This document shows, in pieces, positions 48,501 to 62,640 of a stretch of 64,000 nucleotides of DNA. The notes under the pieces are model-generated. The model made no database searches, had not been told where the DNA came from, and saw only the letters and a program-made list of their open reading frames with translations. The DNA comes from Cladopsammia gracilis (Eukaryota; Cnidaria; Anthozoa; Scleractinia; Dendrophylliidae), in NCBI GenBank assembly GCA_022457155.1, contig JAJGOT010000003.1, forward strand, positions 3,506,501 through 3,570,500, read 5' to 3'. Numbering within the stretch: the first letter of the stretch is position 1; every line of letters begins with the position of its first letter. Both the position numbers and the translations under genes were made by a program.

Positions 48501-51500
48501 TATCGATGTTTCTTGTTGTCCCTAAGAATTTAATCTACTGTATGTGTGAACACTATAGGGTCAAATTGTCAGGATGAACGTTGACGTGATGCTAATCGAT
48601 GTTTGTTGTTCTCCCTAAGAATTCAATCTACTGTATGTGTGATCACTATAGAGTCAAATTGTCAGTATGAAAGTTGATATGAATACTATCGATGTTTGTT
48701 GTTGTCCAAGAATTTAATCTACTGATTATGTGAACACTATAGGGTCAAATTGTCAGTATGAACGTTGATATGAAAGCTATCCGGATGTTTGTTGTTCTCC
48801 CTACGAATTGTATGTGTGTTAACAGTATAGGGTAAAATTGTCAGAATGAACGTTGATATGGAAGCTATCGATGTTTGTTGTTCTCCCTAAGAATTTAATC
48901 TACTGTATTTGTGAACACTATAGGGTCAAATTGTCAGTATAAACGTTGATATGAAAACTATCGATGTTTGTTGTTCTCCCGAAGAATTTATTCTACTGTA
49001 TTTGTGAACACTATAGGGTCAAATTGTCAGTATGAACGTTGATATGAAAGCTATCCGGATGTTTGTTGTTCTCCCTAAGAATTTAATCTACTGTATGTGT
49101 GAACACTACAGGGTCAAATTGTCAGTATGAACGTTGATATGAATGCTATCCGGATGTTTGTTGTTGTCCCTAAGAATTTAATCTACTGTATGTGTTAACA
49201 CTATAGGGTCAAATTGTCAGTATGAACGTTGATATGAATGCTATCCGGATGTTTGTTGTTGTCCCTAAGAATTTAATCTACTGTATGTGTGATCACTATA
49301 GGGTCAAATTGTCAGTATGAATGTTGATATGAAGGCTATCGATGTTTGTTGTTGTCCCTAAGAATTTAATCTACTGTATGTGTGATCACTATAGGGTCAA
49401 ATTGACAGTATGAATGTTGATATGAAGGCTGTCGATGTTTGTTGTTGTCCCTAAGAAGTTCATCTACTGTATGTGTGAACACCATAGAGTCAAATTGTCA
49501 GTATGAAGGTTGATATGAATGCTATCCGGATGTTTGTTGTTGTCCCTAAGAATTTAATCTACCCTATGTGTTATCACTATAGGGTCAAATTGTCAGTATG
49601 AATGTTGATATGAGGGCTATCGATGTTTGATGTTGTCCCTAAGAAGTTCATCTACTGTATGTGTAAACACCATAGAGTCAAATTGTCAGTATGAACGTTG
49701 ATATGAATGCTATCCGGATGTTTGTTGTTGTCCCTAAGAATTTAATCTACTCTATGTGTTATCACTATAGGGACAAATTGTCAGTATGAATGTTGATATG
49801 AAGGCTATCGATGTTTGTTCTTGTCCCTAAGAAGTTCATCTACTGTATGTGTGAACACTATAGGGTCATATTGTCAGTATGAACGTTGATATGAATGCTA
49901 ATCGATGCTTGTTGTTGTCCCTAAGAATTCAATCTACTGTTTGTGTGAACACTATAGGGTAAAATTATCAGTATGAAGGTTGATATGAAAGCTATCCGGA
50001 TGTTTGTTGTTCTCCCTAAGAATTTAATCTACTGTATGTGTGTTAACAGTTTAGGGTAAAATTGTCAGTATGAACGTTGATATGAAAGCTATCGATGTTT
50101 GTTGTTCTCCCTAAGAATTAAATCTACTGTATGTGTGAACACTATAGGGTCAAATTGTCAGTATGAACGTTGATATGAAGGCTAATCGATGTTTGTTGTT
50201 GTCCCTAAGAATTCAATCTACTGTTTGTGTGAACACTATAGGGTAAAATTGTCAGTATGAAGGTTGATATGAAAGCTATCCGGATGTTTGTTGTTGTCCC
50301 TAACAATTTAATCTTCTGTATGTGTGAACACTATAGACTACAAATTGTCAGTATGAACGTTGATATAAAAGCTATCGATGTTTGTTGTTCTCCCTAAGAA
50401 TTTAATCTACTGTATGTGTGAACACTATAGGGTCAAATTGTCAGTATGAACGTTGATATGAAAGCTATCCGGATGTTTGTTGTTTTCCCTTAAGAATTTA
50501 ATCTACTGTATGTGTGTTAAAACTATATGGTCAAATTGTGAGAATGAACGTTGATATGAAAGCTATCAATGCTTGTTGTTGTCCCTAAGAATTTAATCTA
50601 CTCTATGTGTGATCACTATAGGGTCAAATTGTCAGTATGAACGTTAATATGAAAGCTATTGATGTTTGTTGTTGTCGCATAATTTACTCTACTGTATGTT
50701 TGAACACTATAGGGTCAAATTGTGAGTATGAATGTAGATATGAAAGCTATCGATGTTTGTTGTTGTCCCTAAGAATTTAATCTACTGTATGTGTGATCAC
50801 TATAGGGTCAAATTGTCAGTATGAACGCTGAGATTTAAGCTATCGATGTTTGATGTTGCCTAAAGAATTTAATCTACTGTATGTGTGAACACTATAGGGT
50901 CAAATTGTCACTATGAACGTTGATATGAAAGCTATAAATGTTTCTTGTTGTCCCTAAGAATTTAATCTACTGTAAGTGTGAACACCGTAGGGTCAAATTG
51001 TCACTATGAAAGTTGATATGAAAGCTATCCATGTTTGTTGTTGTCCCTAACAATTTTATCTAATATTTGTGTGAACACTATAGGGTCAAGTTGTCAGTAT
51101 GAATGTTGATATGAAGGCTATCGATGTTTGTTGTTGTCCCTAAGAATTTAATCTACTGTATGTGTGAACACTATAGGGTCAAATTGTCAGTATGAACGTT
51201 GATATGAAAGCTATCGATATTTGTTGTTGTTCCTAAGAATTTTATCTAATATATGTGTGAACACTATAAGGTCAAGTTGTCAGTATAAATGTTGATATGA
51301 AAGCTATCGATGTTTGTTGTTGTCCCTAAGAATTTAATCTACTGTATATGTGAACACTATAGGGTCAAATTGTCACTATGAACGTTGATATGAAAGCTAT
51401 AAATGTTTCTTGTTGTCCCTAAGAATTTAATCTACTGTATATGTGAACACCGTAGGGTCAAATTGTCACTATGAAAGTTGATATGAAAGGTATCCATGTT

Positions 51501-51766
51501 TGTTGTTGTCCCTAAGAATTTAATCTACTGTATGTGTGAACACTATAGGGTCAAATTGTCAGTATGAACGTTGATGTGAAAGCTATCGATATTTGTTGTT
51601 GTCCCTAACAATTTTATCTAATATATGTGTGAACACTATAAAGTCAAGTTGTCAGTATGAACGTTGATATGAAAGCTATTGATGTTTGTTGTTGTCCCTA
51701 AGAATTTCATCTAATAAATGTAAGGGTCAAGTTGTTAGAATGAACGTTGATATGAAAGCTATCGAC
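45595..51766. repeat. 6,172-bp higher-order duplication, copy A
   Basis: Rare variants and the palindromic insertion recur at exactly 6,172 bp (45622/51794, 46001/52173). Boundaries are placed where flanking variants stop matching; they are accurate to a few tens of bases. Confidence 0.92.
46006..46188. mobile_element. 183-bp palindromic MITE, copy A
   Basis: TACACCTTATTCCAAAATGG and the right end, whose reverse complement is TACACCTTATTCCAAAATGT, form inverted arms of about 60 bp including TTTATTATTCTTTTATATGC. The satellite reads through on both sides, and TA is at the junctions, pointing to a Tc1/mariner-type element. Confidence 0.85.
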
Positions 51767-54700
51767 GTTTGTTGTTGTCCCTAAGAATTTAATCTTCTGT
51801 ATGTGTAAACACTATAGAGTACAAATTGTCAGTATGAACGTCGATATGAAAGCTATCGATGTTTGTTGTTCTCCCTAAGAATTTAATCTACTGTATGTGT
51901 GAACACTGTAGGGTCAAATTGTCAGTATGAATGTTGATATGAAGGCTATCGATGTTTATTGTTGTCCCTAAGAAGTTCATCTACTGTATGTGTGAACACC
52001 ATAGAGTCAAATTGTCAGTATGAACGTTGATATGAAAGCTATCCGGATGTTTGTTGTTTTCCCTAAGAATTTAATCTTCTGTATGTGTGAACACTATAGA
52101 GTACAAATTGTCAGTATGAACGTCGATATGAAAGCTATCGACGTTTGTTGTTGTCCCTAAGAATTTAATCTACTCTATACACCTTATTCCAAAATGGCGG
52201 CCAATTTATTATTCTTTTATATGCATTTTAATTAGCCCTCTTGTCCTCGTCAGCATGTTCAAAATACAAAGGAATTTTTAAGCGAAAACGAGACCAAAAG
52301 AGCTAATTAAAATGCATATAAAAGAATAATAAATTGGGCGACATTTTGGAATAAGGTGTATGTGTGATCACTATAGGGTCAAATTGTCAGTACGAATGTT
52401 GATATGAAGGCTATCGATGTTTGTTGTTGTCCCTAAGAAGTTCATCTACAGTATGTGTGAACACTATAGGGTCCAATTGTCAATATGAAGGTTGATATGA
52501 AAGCTATCGATGCTTGTTGTTCTCCCTAAGAATTTAATGTACTGTATGTGTGAACACTATAGGGTGAAATTGTCAGTATGAACGTTGATATGAATGCTAA
52601 TCGATGTTTGTTGTTGTCCCTAAGAATTCAATCTACTGTACATGTATGTGTGAACACTATAGAGTCAAAATGTCAGTATGAACGTTGATATGAATACTAT
52701 CGATGTTTGTTGTTGTCCAAGAATTTAATCTACTGTATGTGTGAAAACTATAGGGTCAAATTGTCAGTATTGACGTTGATATGAAAGCTATCCGGATGTT
52801 TGTTGTTGTCCCTAAGAATTTAATCTTCTGTACATGTATGTGTGAACACTATAGAGTACAAATTATCAGTATGAACGTCAATATGAAAGCTATCGATGTT
52901 TGTTGTTGTCCCTAAGAATTTAATCTACTCTATGTGTGATCACTATAGGGTCAAATTGTCAGTACGAATGTTGATATGAAGGCTATCGATGTTTGTTGTT
53001 GTCCCTAAGAAGTTCATCCACTGTATGTGTGAAGACTATAGGGTCCAATTGTCAATATGAACGTTGATATGAAAGTTATCGATGCTTGTTGTTCTCCCTA
53101 CGAATTTGATCTACTGTTTGTGTGTTAACATTATAGTGTAAAATTGTCAGAATGAACGTTGATATGAAAGCTATCGATGTTTGTTGTTCTCCCTAAGAAT
53201 TTAATCTACTGTATGTGTTAACACTATAGGGTCAAATTGTCAGTATGAACGTTGATAGGAAAGCTATCGATGTTTGTTGTTCTCCCTACGAATTTAATCT
53301 ACTGTATGTGTGAACACTATAGGGTCAAATTGTCAGTATGAACGTTGATATGAATGCTATCCGGATGTTTCTTGTTGTCCCTAAGAATTTAATCTACTGT
53401 ATGTGTTAACACTATAGAGTCAAATTGTCAGTATGAACGTTGATATGAATGCTATCCGGATGTTTGTTGTTGTCCTTAAGAATATAATCTACTGTATGTA
53501 AGATCACTATAGGGTCAAATTGTCAGTATGAATGTTGATATGAAGGCTATCGATGTTTGTTTGTTGTCCCTAAGAATTTAATCTACTGTTTGTGTGAACA
53601 CTATAGAGTACAAATTATCAGTATGAACGTCGATATGAAAGCTATGGATGTTTGTTGTTGTCCCTAAGAATTTAATCTACTCTATGTGTGATCACTATAG
53701 GGTCAAATTGTCAGTACGAATGGTGATATGAAGGCTATCGATGTTTGTTGTTGTCCCTAAGAAGTTCATCCACTGTATGTGTGCAGACTATAGCGTCCAA
53801 TTGTCAATATGAACGTTGATATGAAAGTTATCGATGCTTGTTGCTCTCCCTAAGAATTTAATCTACTGTATGTGTGAACACTATAGGGTCAAATTGATAG
53901 GATGAACGATTACATGAATGCTAATCGATGTTTGTTGTTCTCCCTTAGAATTCAATCTACTGTATGTGTGAACACTATAGAGTCAAATTGTCAGTATGAA
54001 CGTTGATATCAATACTATCGATGTTTGTTGTTGTCCAAGAATTTAATCTACTGTATATGTGGACACTATAGGGTCAAATTGTCAGTATGAACGTTGATAT
54101 GAAAGCTATCCGGATGTTTGTTGTTCTCCCTACGAATTTAATCTACTGTATGTGTGTTAACATTATAGGGTAAAATTGTCAGAATGAACGTTGATATGAA
54201 AGCTATCGATGTTTGTTGTTCTCCCTAAGAATTTAATCTACTGTATCTGTTAACACTATACGGTCAAATTGTCAGTATGAACGTTGATAGGAAAGCTATC
54301 GATGTTTGTTGTTCTCCCTACGAATTTAATCTACTGTACGTGTGAACACTATAGGGTCAAATTGTCAGTATGAACGTTGATATGAATGCTATCCGGATAT
54401 TTGTTGTTGTCCCTAAGAATTTAATCTACTGTATGTGTTAACACTATAGGGTCAAATTGTCAGGATGAACGTTGACGTGATGCTAATCGATGTTTGTTGT
54501 TGTCCCTAAGAAATCAATCTACTGTATGTGTGAACACTATAGAGTCAAATTGTCAGTATGAACGTTGATATGAATGCTATCCGGATGTTTGTTGTTGTCC
54601 TTAAGAATTTAATCTACTGTATGTAAGATCACTATAGGGTCAAATTGTCAGTATGAATGTTGATATGAAGGCTATCGATGTTTCTTGTTGTCCCTAAGAA

Positions 54701-57700
54701 TTTAATCTACTGTATGTGTGAACACTATAGGGTCAAATTGTCAGGATGAACGTTGACGTGATGCTAATCGATGTTTGTTGTTCTCCCTAAGAATTCAATC
54801 TACTGTATGTGTGATCACTATAGAGTCAAATTGTCAGTATGAAAGTTGATATGAATACTATCGATGTTTGTTGTTGTCCAAGAATTTAATCTACTGATTA
54901 TGTGAACACTATAGGGTCAAATTGTCAGTATGAACGTTGATATGAAAGCTATCCGGATGTTTGTTGTTCTCCCTACGAATTGTATGTGTGTTAACAGTAT
55001 AGGGTAAAATTGTCAGAATGAACGTTGATATGGAAGCTATCGATGTTTGTTGTTCTCCCTAAGAATTTAATCTACTGTATTTGTGAACACTATAGGGTCA
55101 AATTGTCAGTATAAACGTTGATATGAAAACTATCGATGTTTGTTGTTCTCCCGAAGAATTTATTCTACTGTATTTGTGAACACTATAGGGTCAAATTGTC
55201 AGTATGAACGTTGATATGAAAGCTATCCGGATGTTTGTTGTTCTCCCTAAGAATTTAATCTACTGTATGTGTGAACACTACAGGGTCAAATTGTCAGTAT
55301 GAACGTTGATATGAATGCTATCCGGATGTTTGTTGTTGTCCCTAAGAATTTAATCTACTGTATGTGTTAACACTATAGGGTCAAATTGTCAGTATGAACG
55401 TTGATATGAATGCTATCCGGATGTTTGTTGTTGTCCCTAAGAATTTAATCTACTGTATGTGTGATCACTATAGGGTCAAATTGTCAGTATGAATGTTGAT
55501 ATGAAGGCTATCGATGTTTGTTGTTGTCCCTAAGAATTTAATCTACTGTATGTGTGATCACTATAGGGTCAAATTGACAGTATGAATGTTGATATGAAGG
55601 CTGTCGATGTTTGTTGTTGTCCCTAAGAAGTTCATCTACTGTATGTGTGAACACCATAGAGTCAAATTGTCAGTATGAAGGTTGATATGAATGCTATCCG
55701 GATGTTTGTTGTTGTCCCTAAGAATTTAATCTACCCTATGTGTTATCACTATAGGGTCAAATTGTCAGTATGAATGTTGATATGAGGGCTATCGATGTTT
55801 GATGTTGTCCCTAAGAAGTTCATCTACTGTATGTGTAAACACCATAGAGTCAAATTGTCAGTATGAACGTTGATATGAATGCTATCCGGATGTTTGTTGT
55901 TGTCCCTAAGAATTTAATCTACTCTATGTGTTATCACTATAGGGACAAATTGTCAGTATGAATGTTGATATGAAGGCTATCGATGTTTGTTCTTGTCCCT
56001 AAGAAGTTCATCTACTGTATGTGTGAACACTATAGGGTCATATTGTCAGTATGAACGTTGATATGAATGCTAATCGATGCTTGTTGTTGTCCCTAAGAAT
56101 TCAATCTACTGTTTGTGTGAACACTATAGGGTAAAATTATCAGTATGAAGGTTGATATGAAAGCTATCCGGATGTTTGTTGTTCTCCCTAAGAATTTAAT
56201 CTACTGTATGTGTGTTAACAGTTTAGGGTAAAATTGTCAGTATGAACGTTGATATGAAAGCTATCGATGTTTGTTGTTCTCCCTAAGAATTAAATCTACT
56301 GTATGTGTGAACACTATAGGGTCAAATTGTCAGTATGAACGTTGATATGAAGGCTAATCGATGTTTGTTGTTGTCCCTAAGAATTCAATCTACTGTTTGT
56401 GTGAACACTATAGGGTAAAATTGTCAGTATGAAGGTTGATATGAAAGCTATCCGGATGTTTGTTGTTGTCCCTAACAATTTAATCTTCTGTATGTGTGAA
56501 CACTATAGACTACAAATTGTCAGTATGAACGTTGATATAAAAGCTATCGATGTTTGTTGTTCTCCCTAAGAATTTAATCTACTGTATGTGTGAACACTAT
56601 AGGGTCAAATTGTCAGTATGAACGTTGATATGAAAGCTATCCGGATGTTTGTTGTTTTCCCTTAAGAATTTAATCTACTGTATGTGTGTTAAAACTATAT
56701 GGTCAAATTGTGAGAATGAACGTTGATATGAAAGCTATCAATGCTTGTTGTTGTCCCTAAGAATTTAATCTACTCTATGTGTGATCACTATAGGGTCAAA
56801 TTGTCAGTATGAACGTTAATATGAAAGCTATTGATGTTTGTTGTTGTCGCATAATTTACTCTACTGTATGTTTGAACACTATAGGGTCAAATTGTGAGTA
56901 TGAATGTAGATATGAAAGCTATCGATGTTTGTTGTTGTCCCTAAGAATTTAATCTACTGTATGTGTGATCACTATAGGGTCAAATTGTCAGTATGAACGC
57001 TGAGATTTAAGCTATCGATGTTTGATGTTGCCTAAAGAATTTAATCTACTGTATGTGTGAACACTATAGGGTCAAATTGTCACTATGAACGTTGATATGA
57101 AAGCTATAAATGTTTCTTGTTGTCCCTAAGAATTTAATCTACTGTAAGTGTGAACACCGTAGGGTCAAATTGTCACTATGAAAGTTGATATGAAAGCTAT
57201 CCATGTTTGTTGTTGTCCCTAACAATTTTATCTAATATTTGTGTGAACACTATAGGGTCAAGTTGTCAGTATGAATGTTGATATGAAGGCTATCGATGTT
57301 TGTTGTTGTCCCTAAGAATTTAATCTACTGTATGTGTGAACACTATAGGGTCAAATTGTCAGTATGAACGTTGATATGAAAGCTATCGATATTTGTTGTT
57401 GTTCCTAAGAATTTTATCTAATATATGTGTGAACACTATAAGGTCAAGTTGTCAGTATAAATGTTGATATGAAAGCTATCGATGTTTGTTGTTGTCCCTA
57501 AGAATTTAATCTACTGTATATGTGAACACTATAGGGTCAAATTGTCACTATGAACGTTGATATGAAAGCTATAAATGTTTCTTGTTGTCCCTAAGAATTT
57601 AATCTACTGTATATGTGAACACCGTAGGGTCAAATTGTCACTATGAAAGTTGATATGAAAGGTATCCATGTTTGTTGTTGTCCCTAAGAATTTAATCTAC

Positions 57701-57938
57701 TGTATGTGTGAACACTATAGGGTCAAATTGTCAGTATGAACGTTGATGTGAAAGCTATCGATATTTGTTGTTGTCCCTAACAATTTTATCTAATATATGT
57801 GTGAACACTATAAAGTCAAGTTGTCAGTATGAACGTTGATATGAAAGCTATTGATGTTTGTTGTTGTCCCTAAGAATTTCATCTAATAAATGTAAGGGTC
57901 AAGTTGTTAGAATGAACGTTGATATGAAAGCTATCGAC
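51767..57938. repeat. 6,172-bp higher-order duplication, copy B
   Basis: Second copy of 45595-51766, very nearly identical as read. Confidence 0.92.
52178..52360. mobile_element. 183-bp palindromic MITE, copy B
   Basis: Same sequence and same satellite junctions as 46006-46188, so it arose by duplication of the block rather than by a second insertion. Confidence 0.9.
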
Positions 57939-58989
57939 GTTTGTTGTTGTCCCTAAGAATTTAATATTCTCCATGTGTGATCACTATAGGGTCAAATTGT
58001 CACTATGAACGTTGATATGAAAGCTATCCATGTTTGTTGTTGTCCCTAAGAATTTAATCTACTGTAAGTGTGAACACTATAGGGACAAATTGTCACTATG
58101 AAAGTTGATGTGAAAGCTATCCATGTTTGTTGTTGGCCCTTAAGAATTTAATCTACTGTAAGTGTGAACACTATAGGGTCAAATTGTCAGGATGAACGTT
58201 GACGTGATGCTAATCGATGTTTGTTGTTGTCCCTAAGAATTCAATCTACTGTATGTGTGAACACTATAGAGTCAAATTATAATTGTCAGTATGAACGTTG
58301 ATATGAATGCTATCCGGATGTTTGTTGTTGTCCTTAAGAATTTAATCTACTGTATGGAAGATCACTATAGGGTCAAATTGTCAGTATGAATGTTGATATG
58401 AAGGCTATCGATGTTTGTTGTTGTCCCTAAGAATTAAATCTACTGTATGTGTGAACACTATAGGGTCAAGTTGTCAGTATAAATGTTGATATGAAAGCTA
58501 TCGATGTTTGCTGTTGTCCCTAAGAATTTAATCTTCTCCATGTGTGATCACTATAGGGTCAAATTGTCACTATGAACGTTGATATGAAAGCTATAAATGT
58601 TTCTTGTTACCCTAAGAATTTAATCTACCGTATGTGTGAAAACTATAGGGTCAAATTATCAGTATGAACGTTGATATGAAAGCTATCAATGTTTGTTGTT
58701 GTCCCTAAGAATTTAATCTACTATATGTGTGATCACTATAGGGTCAAGTGTCAGTATGAACGCTGAGATGAAAGCTATCGATGTTTGATGTTGCCCCAAG
58801 AATTTAATCTACTGTATGTGTGAACACTATAGGGTCAAATTGTCAGTATGAACATTGATATGAAAGCTATCGATATTTGTTGTTGTCCTTAAGAATTTCA
58901 TCTAATATATGTGTGAACACTATAGGGTCAAGATGTCAGTATGAATGTTGATATGAAAGCTATCGATGTTGATGTTGCCCTAAGAATTT

Positions 58990-61900
58990 AATCTACTGTA
59001 TGTGTGATCACTATAGGGTCAAATTGTCAGTATGAATGTTGATATGAAGGCTATCGATGTTTGTTGTTGTCCCTAAGAATTTAATCTACTGTATGTGTGA
59101 TCACTATAGGGTCAAATTGACAGTATGAATGTTGATATGAAGGCTGTCGATGTTTGTTGTTGTCCCTAAGAAGTTCATCTACTGTATGTGTGAACACCAT
59201 AGAGTCAAATTGTCAGTATGAAGGTTGATATGAATGCTATCCGGATGTTTGTTGTTGTCCCTAAGAATTTAATCTACTCTATGTGTTATCACTATAGGGT
59301 CAAATTGTCAGTATGAATGTTGATATGAGGGCTATCGATGTTTGATGTTGTCCCTAAGAAGTTCATCTACTGTATGTGTAAACACCATAGAGTCAAATTG
59401 TCAGTATGAACGTTGATATGAATGCTATCCGGATGTTTGTTGTTGTCCCTAAGAATTTAATCTACTCTATGTGTTATCACTATAGGGACAAATTGTCAGT
59501 ATGAATGTTGATATGAAGGCTATCGATGTTTGTTCTTGTCCCTAAGAAGTTCATCTACTGTATGTGTGAACACTATAGGGTCATATTGTCAGTATGAACG
59601 TTGATATGAATGCTAATCGATGCTTGTTGTTGTCCCTAAGAATTCAATCTACTGTTTGTGTGAACACTATAGGGTAAAATTATCAGTATGAAGGTTGATA
59701 TGAAAGCTATCCGGATGTTTGTTGTTCTCCCTAAGAATTTAATCTACTGTATGTGTGTTAACAGTTTAGGGTAAAATTGTCAGTATGAACGTTGATATGA
59801 AAGCTATCGATGTTTGTTGTTCTCCCTAAGAATTAAATCTACTGTATGTGTGAACACTATAGGGTCAAATTGTCAGTATGAACGTTGATATGAAGGCTAA
59901 TCGATGTTTGTTGTTGTCCCTAAGAATTCAATCTACTGTTTGTGTGATCACTATAGGGTAAAATTGTCAGTATGAAGGTTGATATGAAAGCTATCCGGAT
60001 GTTTGTTGTTGTCCCTAACAATTTAATCTTCTGTATGTGTGAACACTATAGACTACAAATTGTCAGTATGAACGTTGATATAAAAGCTATCGATGTTTGT
60101 TGTTCTCCCTAAGAATTTAATCTACTGTATGTGTGAACACTATAGGGTCAAATTGTCAGTATGAACGTTGATATGAAAGCTATCCGGATGTTTGTTGTTT
60201 TCCCTTAAGAATTTAATCTACTGTATGTGTGTTAAAACTATATGGTCAAATTGTGAGAATGAACGTTGATATGAAAGCTATCAATGCTTGTTGTTGTCCC
60301 TAAGAATTTAATCTACTCTATGTGTGATCACTATAGGGTCAAATTGTCAGTATGAACGTTAATATGAAAGCTATTGATGTTTGTTGTTGTCGCATAATTT
60401 ACTCTACTGTATGTTTGAACACTATAGGGTCAAATTGTGAGTATGAATGTAGATATGAAAGCTATCGATGTTTGTTGTTGTCCCTAAGAATTTAATCTAC
60501 TGTATGTGTGATCACTATAGGGTCAAATTGTCAGTATGAACGCTGAGATTTAAGCTATCGATGTTTGATGTTGCCCAAAGAATTTAATCTACTGTATGTG
60601 TGAACACTATAGGGTCAAATTGTCACTATGAACGTTGATATGAAAGCTATAAATGTTTCTTGTTGTCCCTAAGAATTTAATCTACTGTAAGTGTGAACAC
60701 CGTAGGGTCAAATTGTCACTATGAAAGTTGATATGAAAGCTATCCATGTTTGTTGTTGTCCCTAACAATTTTATCTAATATTTGTGTGAACACTATAGGG
60801 TCAAGTTGTCAGTATGAATGTTGATATGAAGGCTATCGATGTTTGTTGTTGTCCCTAAGAATTTAATCTACTGTATGTGTGAACACTATAGGGTCAAATT
60901 GTCAGTATGAACGTTGATATGAAAGCTATCGATATTTGTTGTTGTTCCTAAGAATTTTATCTAATATATGTGTGAACACTATAGGGTCAAGTTGTCAGTA
61001 TAAATGTTGATATGAAAGCTATCGATGTTTGTTGTTGTCCCTAAGAATTTAATCTACTGTATATGTGAACACTATAGGGTCAAATTGTCACTATGAACGT
61101 TGATATGAAAGCTATAAATGTTTCTTGTTGTCCCTAAGAATTTAATCTACTGTATATGTGAACACCGTAGGGTCAAATTGTCACTATGAAAGTTGATATG
61201 AAAGGTATCCATGTTTGTTGTTGTCCCTAAGAATTTAATCTACTGTATGTGTGAACACTATAGGGTCAAATTGTCAGTATGAACGTTGATGTGAAAGCTA
61301 TCGATATTTGTTGTTGTCCCTAACAATTTTATCTAATATATGTGTGAACACTATAGGGTCAAGTTGTCAGTATGAACGTTGATATGAAAGCTATCGATGT
61401 TTGTTGTTGTCCCTAAGAATTTAATCTACTGTATGTGTGATCACTATAGGGTCAAATTGTCAGTATGAACGTTGATATGAAAGCTATTGATGTTTGTTGT
61501 TGTCCCTAAGAATTTCATCTAATAAATGTAAGGGTCAAGTTGTTAGAATGAACGTTGATATGAAAGCTATCGACGTTTGTTGTTGTCCCTAAGAATTTAA
61601 TATTCTCCATGTGTGATCACTATAGGGTCAAATTGTCACTATGAACGTTCATATGAAAGCTATCCATGTTTGTTGTTGTCCATAAGAATTTAATCTACTG
61701 TAAGTGTGAACACTATAGGGACAAATTGTCACTATGAAAGTTGATGTGAAAGCTATCCATGTTTGTTGTTGGCCCTTAAGAATTTAATCTACTGTAAGTG
61801 TGAACACTATAGGGTCAAATTGTCAGGATGAACGTTGACGTGATGCTAATCGATGTTTGTTGTTGTCCCTAAGAATTCAATCTACTGTATGTGTGAACAC

Positions 61901-62640
61901 TATAGAGTCAAATTATAATTGTCAGTATGAACGTTGATATGAATGCTATCCGGATGTTTGTTGTTGTCCTTAAGAATTTAATCTACTGTATGTAAGATCA
62001 CTATAGGGTCAAATTGTCAGTATGAATGTTGATATGAAGGCTATCGATGTTTGTTGTTGTCCCTAAGAATTAAATCTACTGTATGTGTGAACACTATAGG
62101 GTCAAGTTGTCAGTATAAATGTTGATATGAAAGCTATCGATGTTTGCTGTTGTCCCTAAGAATTTAATCTTCTCCATGTGTGATCACTATAGGGTCAAAT
62201 TGTCACTATGAACGTTGATATGAAAGCTATAAATGTTTCTTGTTACCCTAAGAATTTAATCTACCGTATGTGTGAAAACTATAGGGTCAAATTATCAGTA
62301 TGAACGTTGATATGAAAGCTATCAATGTTTGTTGTTGTCCCTAAGAATTTAATCTACTATATGTGTGATCACTATAGGGTCAAGTGTCAGTATGAACGCT
62401 GAGATGAAAGCTATCGATGTTTGATGTTGCCCCAAGAATTTAATCTACTGTATGTGTGAACACTATAGGGTCAAATTGTCAGTATGAACGTTGACATGAA
62501 AGCTATCGATATTTGTTGTTGTCCCTAAGAATTTCATCTAATATATGTGTGAACACTATAGGGTCAAGTTGTCAGTATGAATGTTGATATGAAAGCTATA
62601 AATGCTTCTTGTTGTCCCTAAGAATTTAATCTACTGTATG
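58990..62640. repeat. Third higher-order block, duplicate of about 55450-58990
   Basis: The marker GGCTGTCGATG at 55601 recurs at 59144 (offset 3,543). Later markers are offset about 3,637 because one extra 93-bp unit lies near 61380-61475. Contains the shortened AATGTAAGGGTC unit and the ATAATTGTCAG variant again. Confidence 0.85.
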
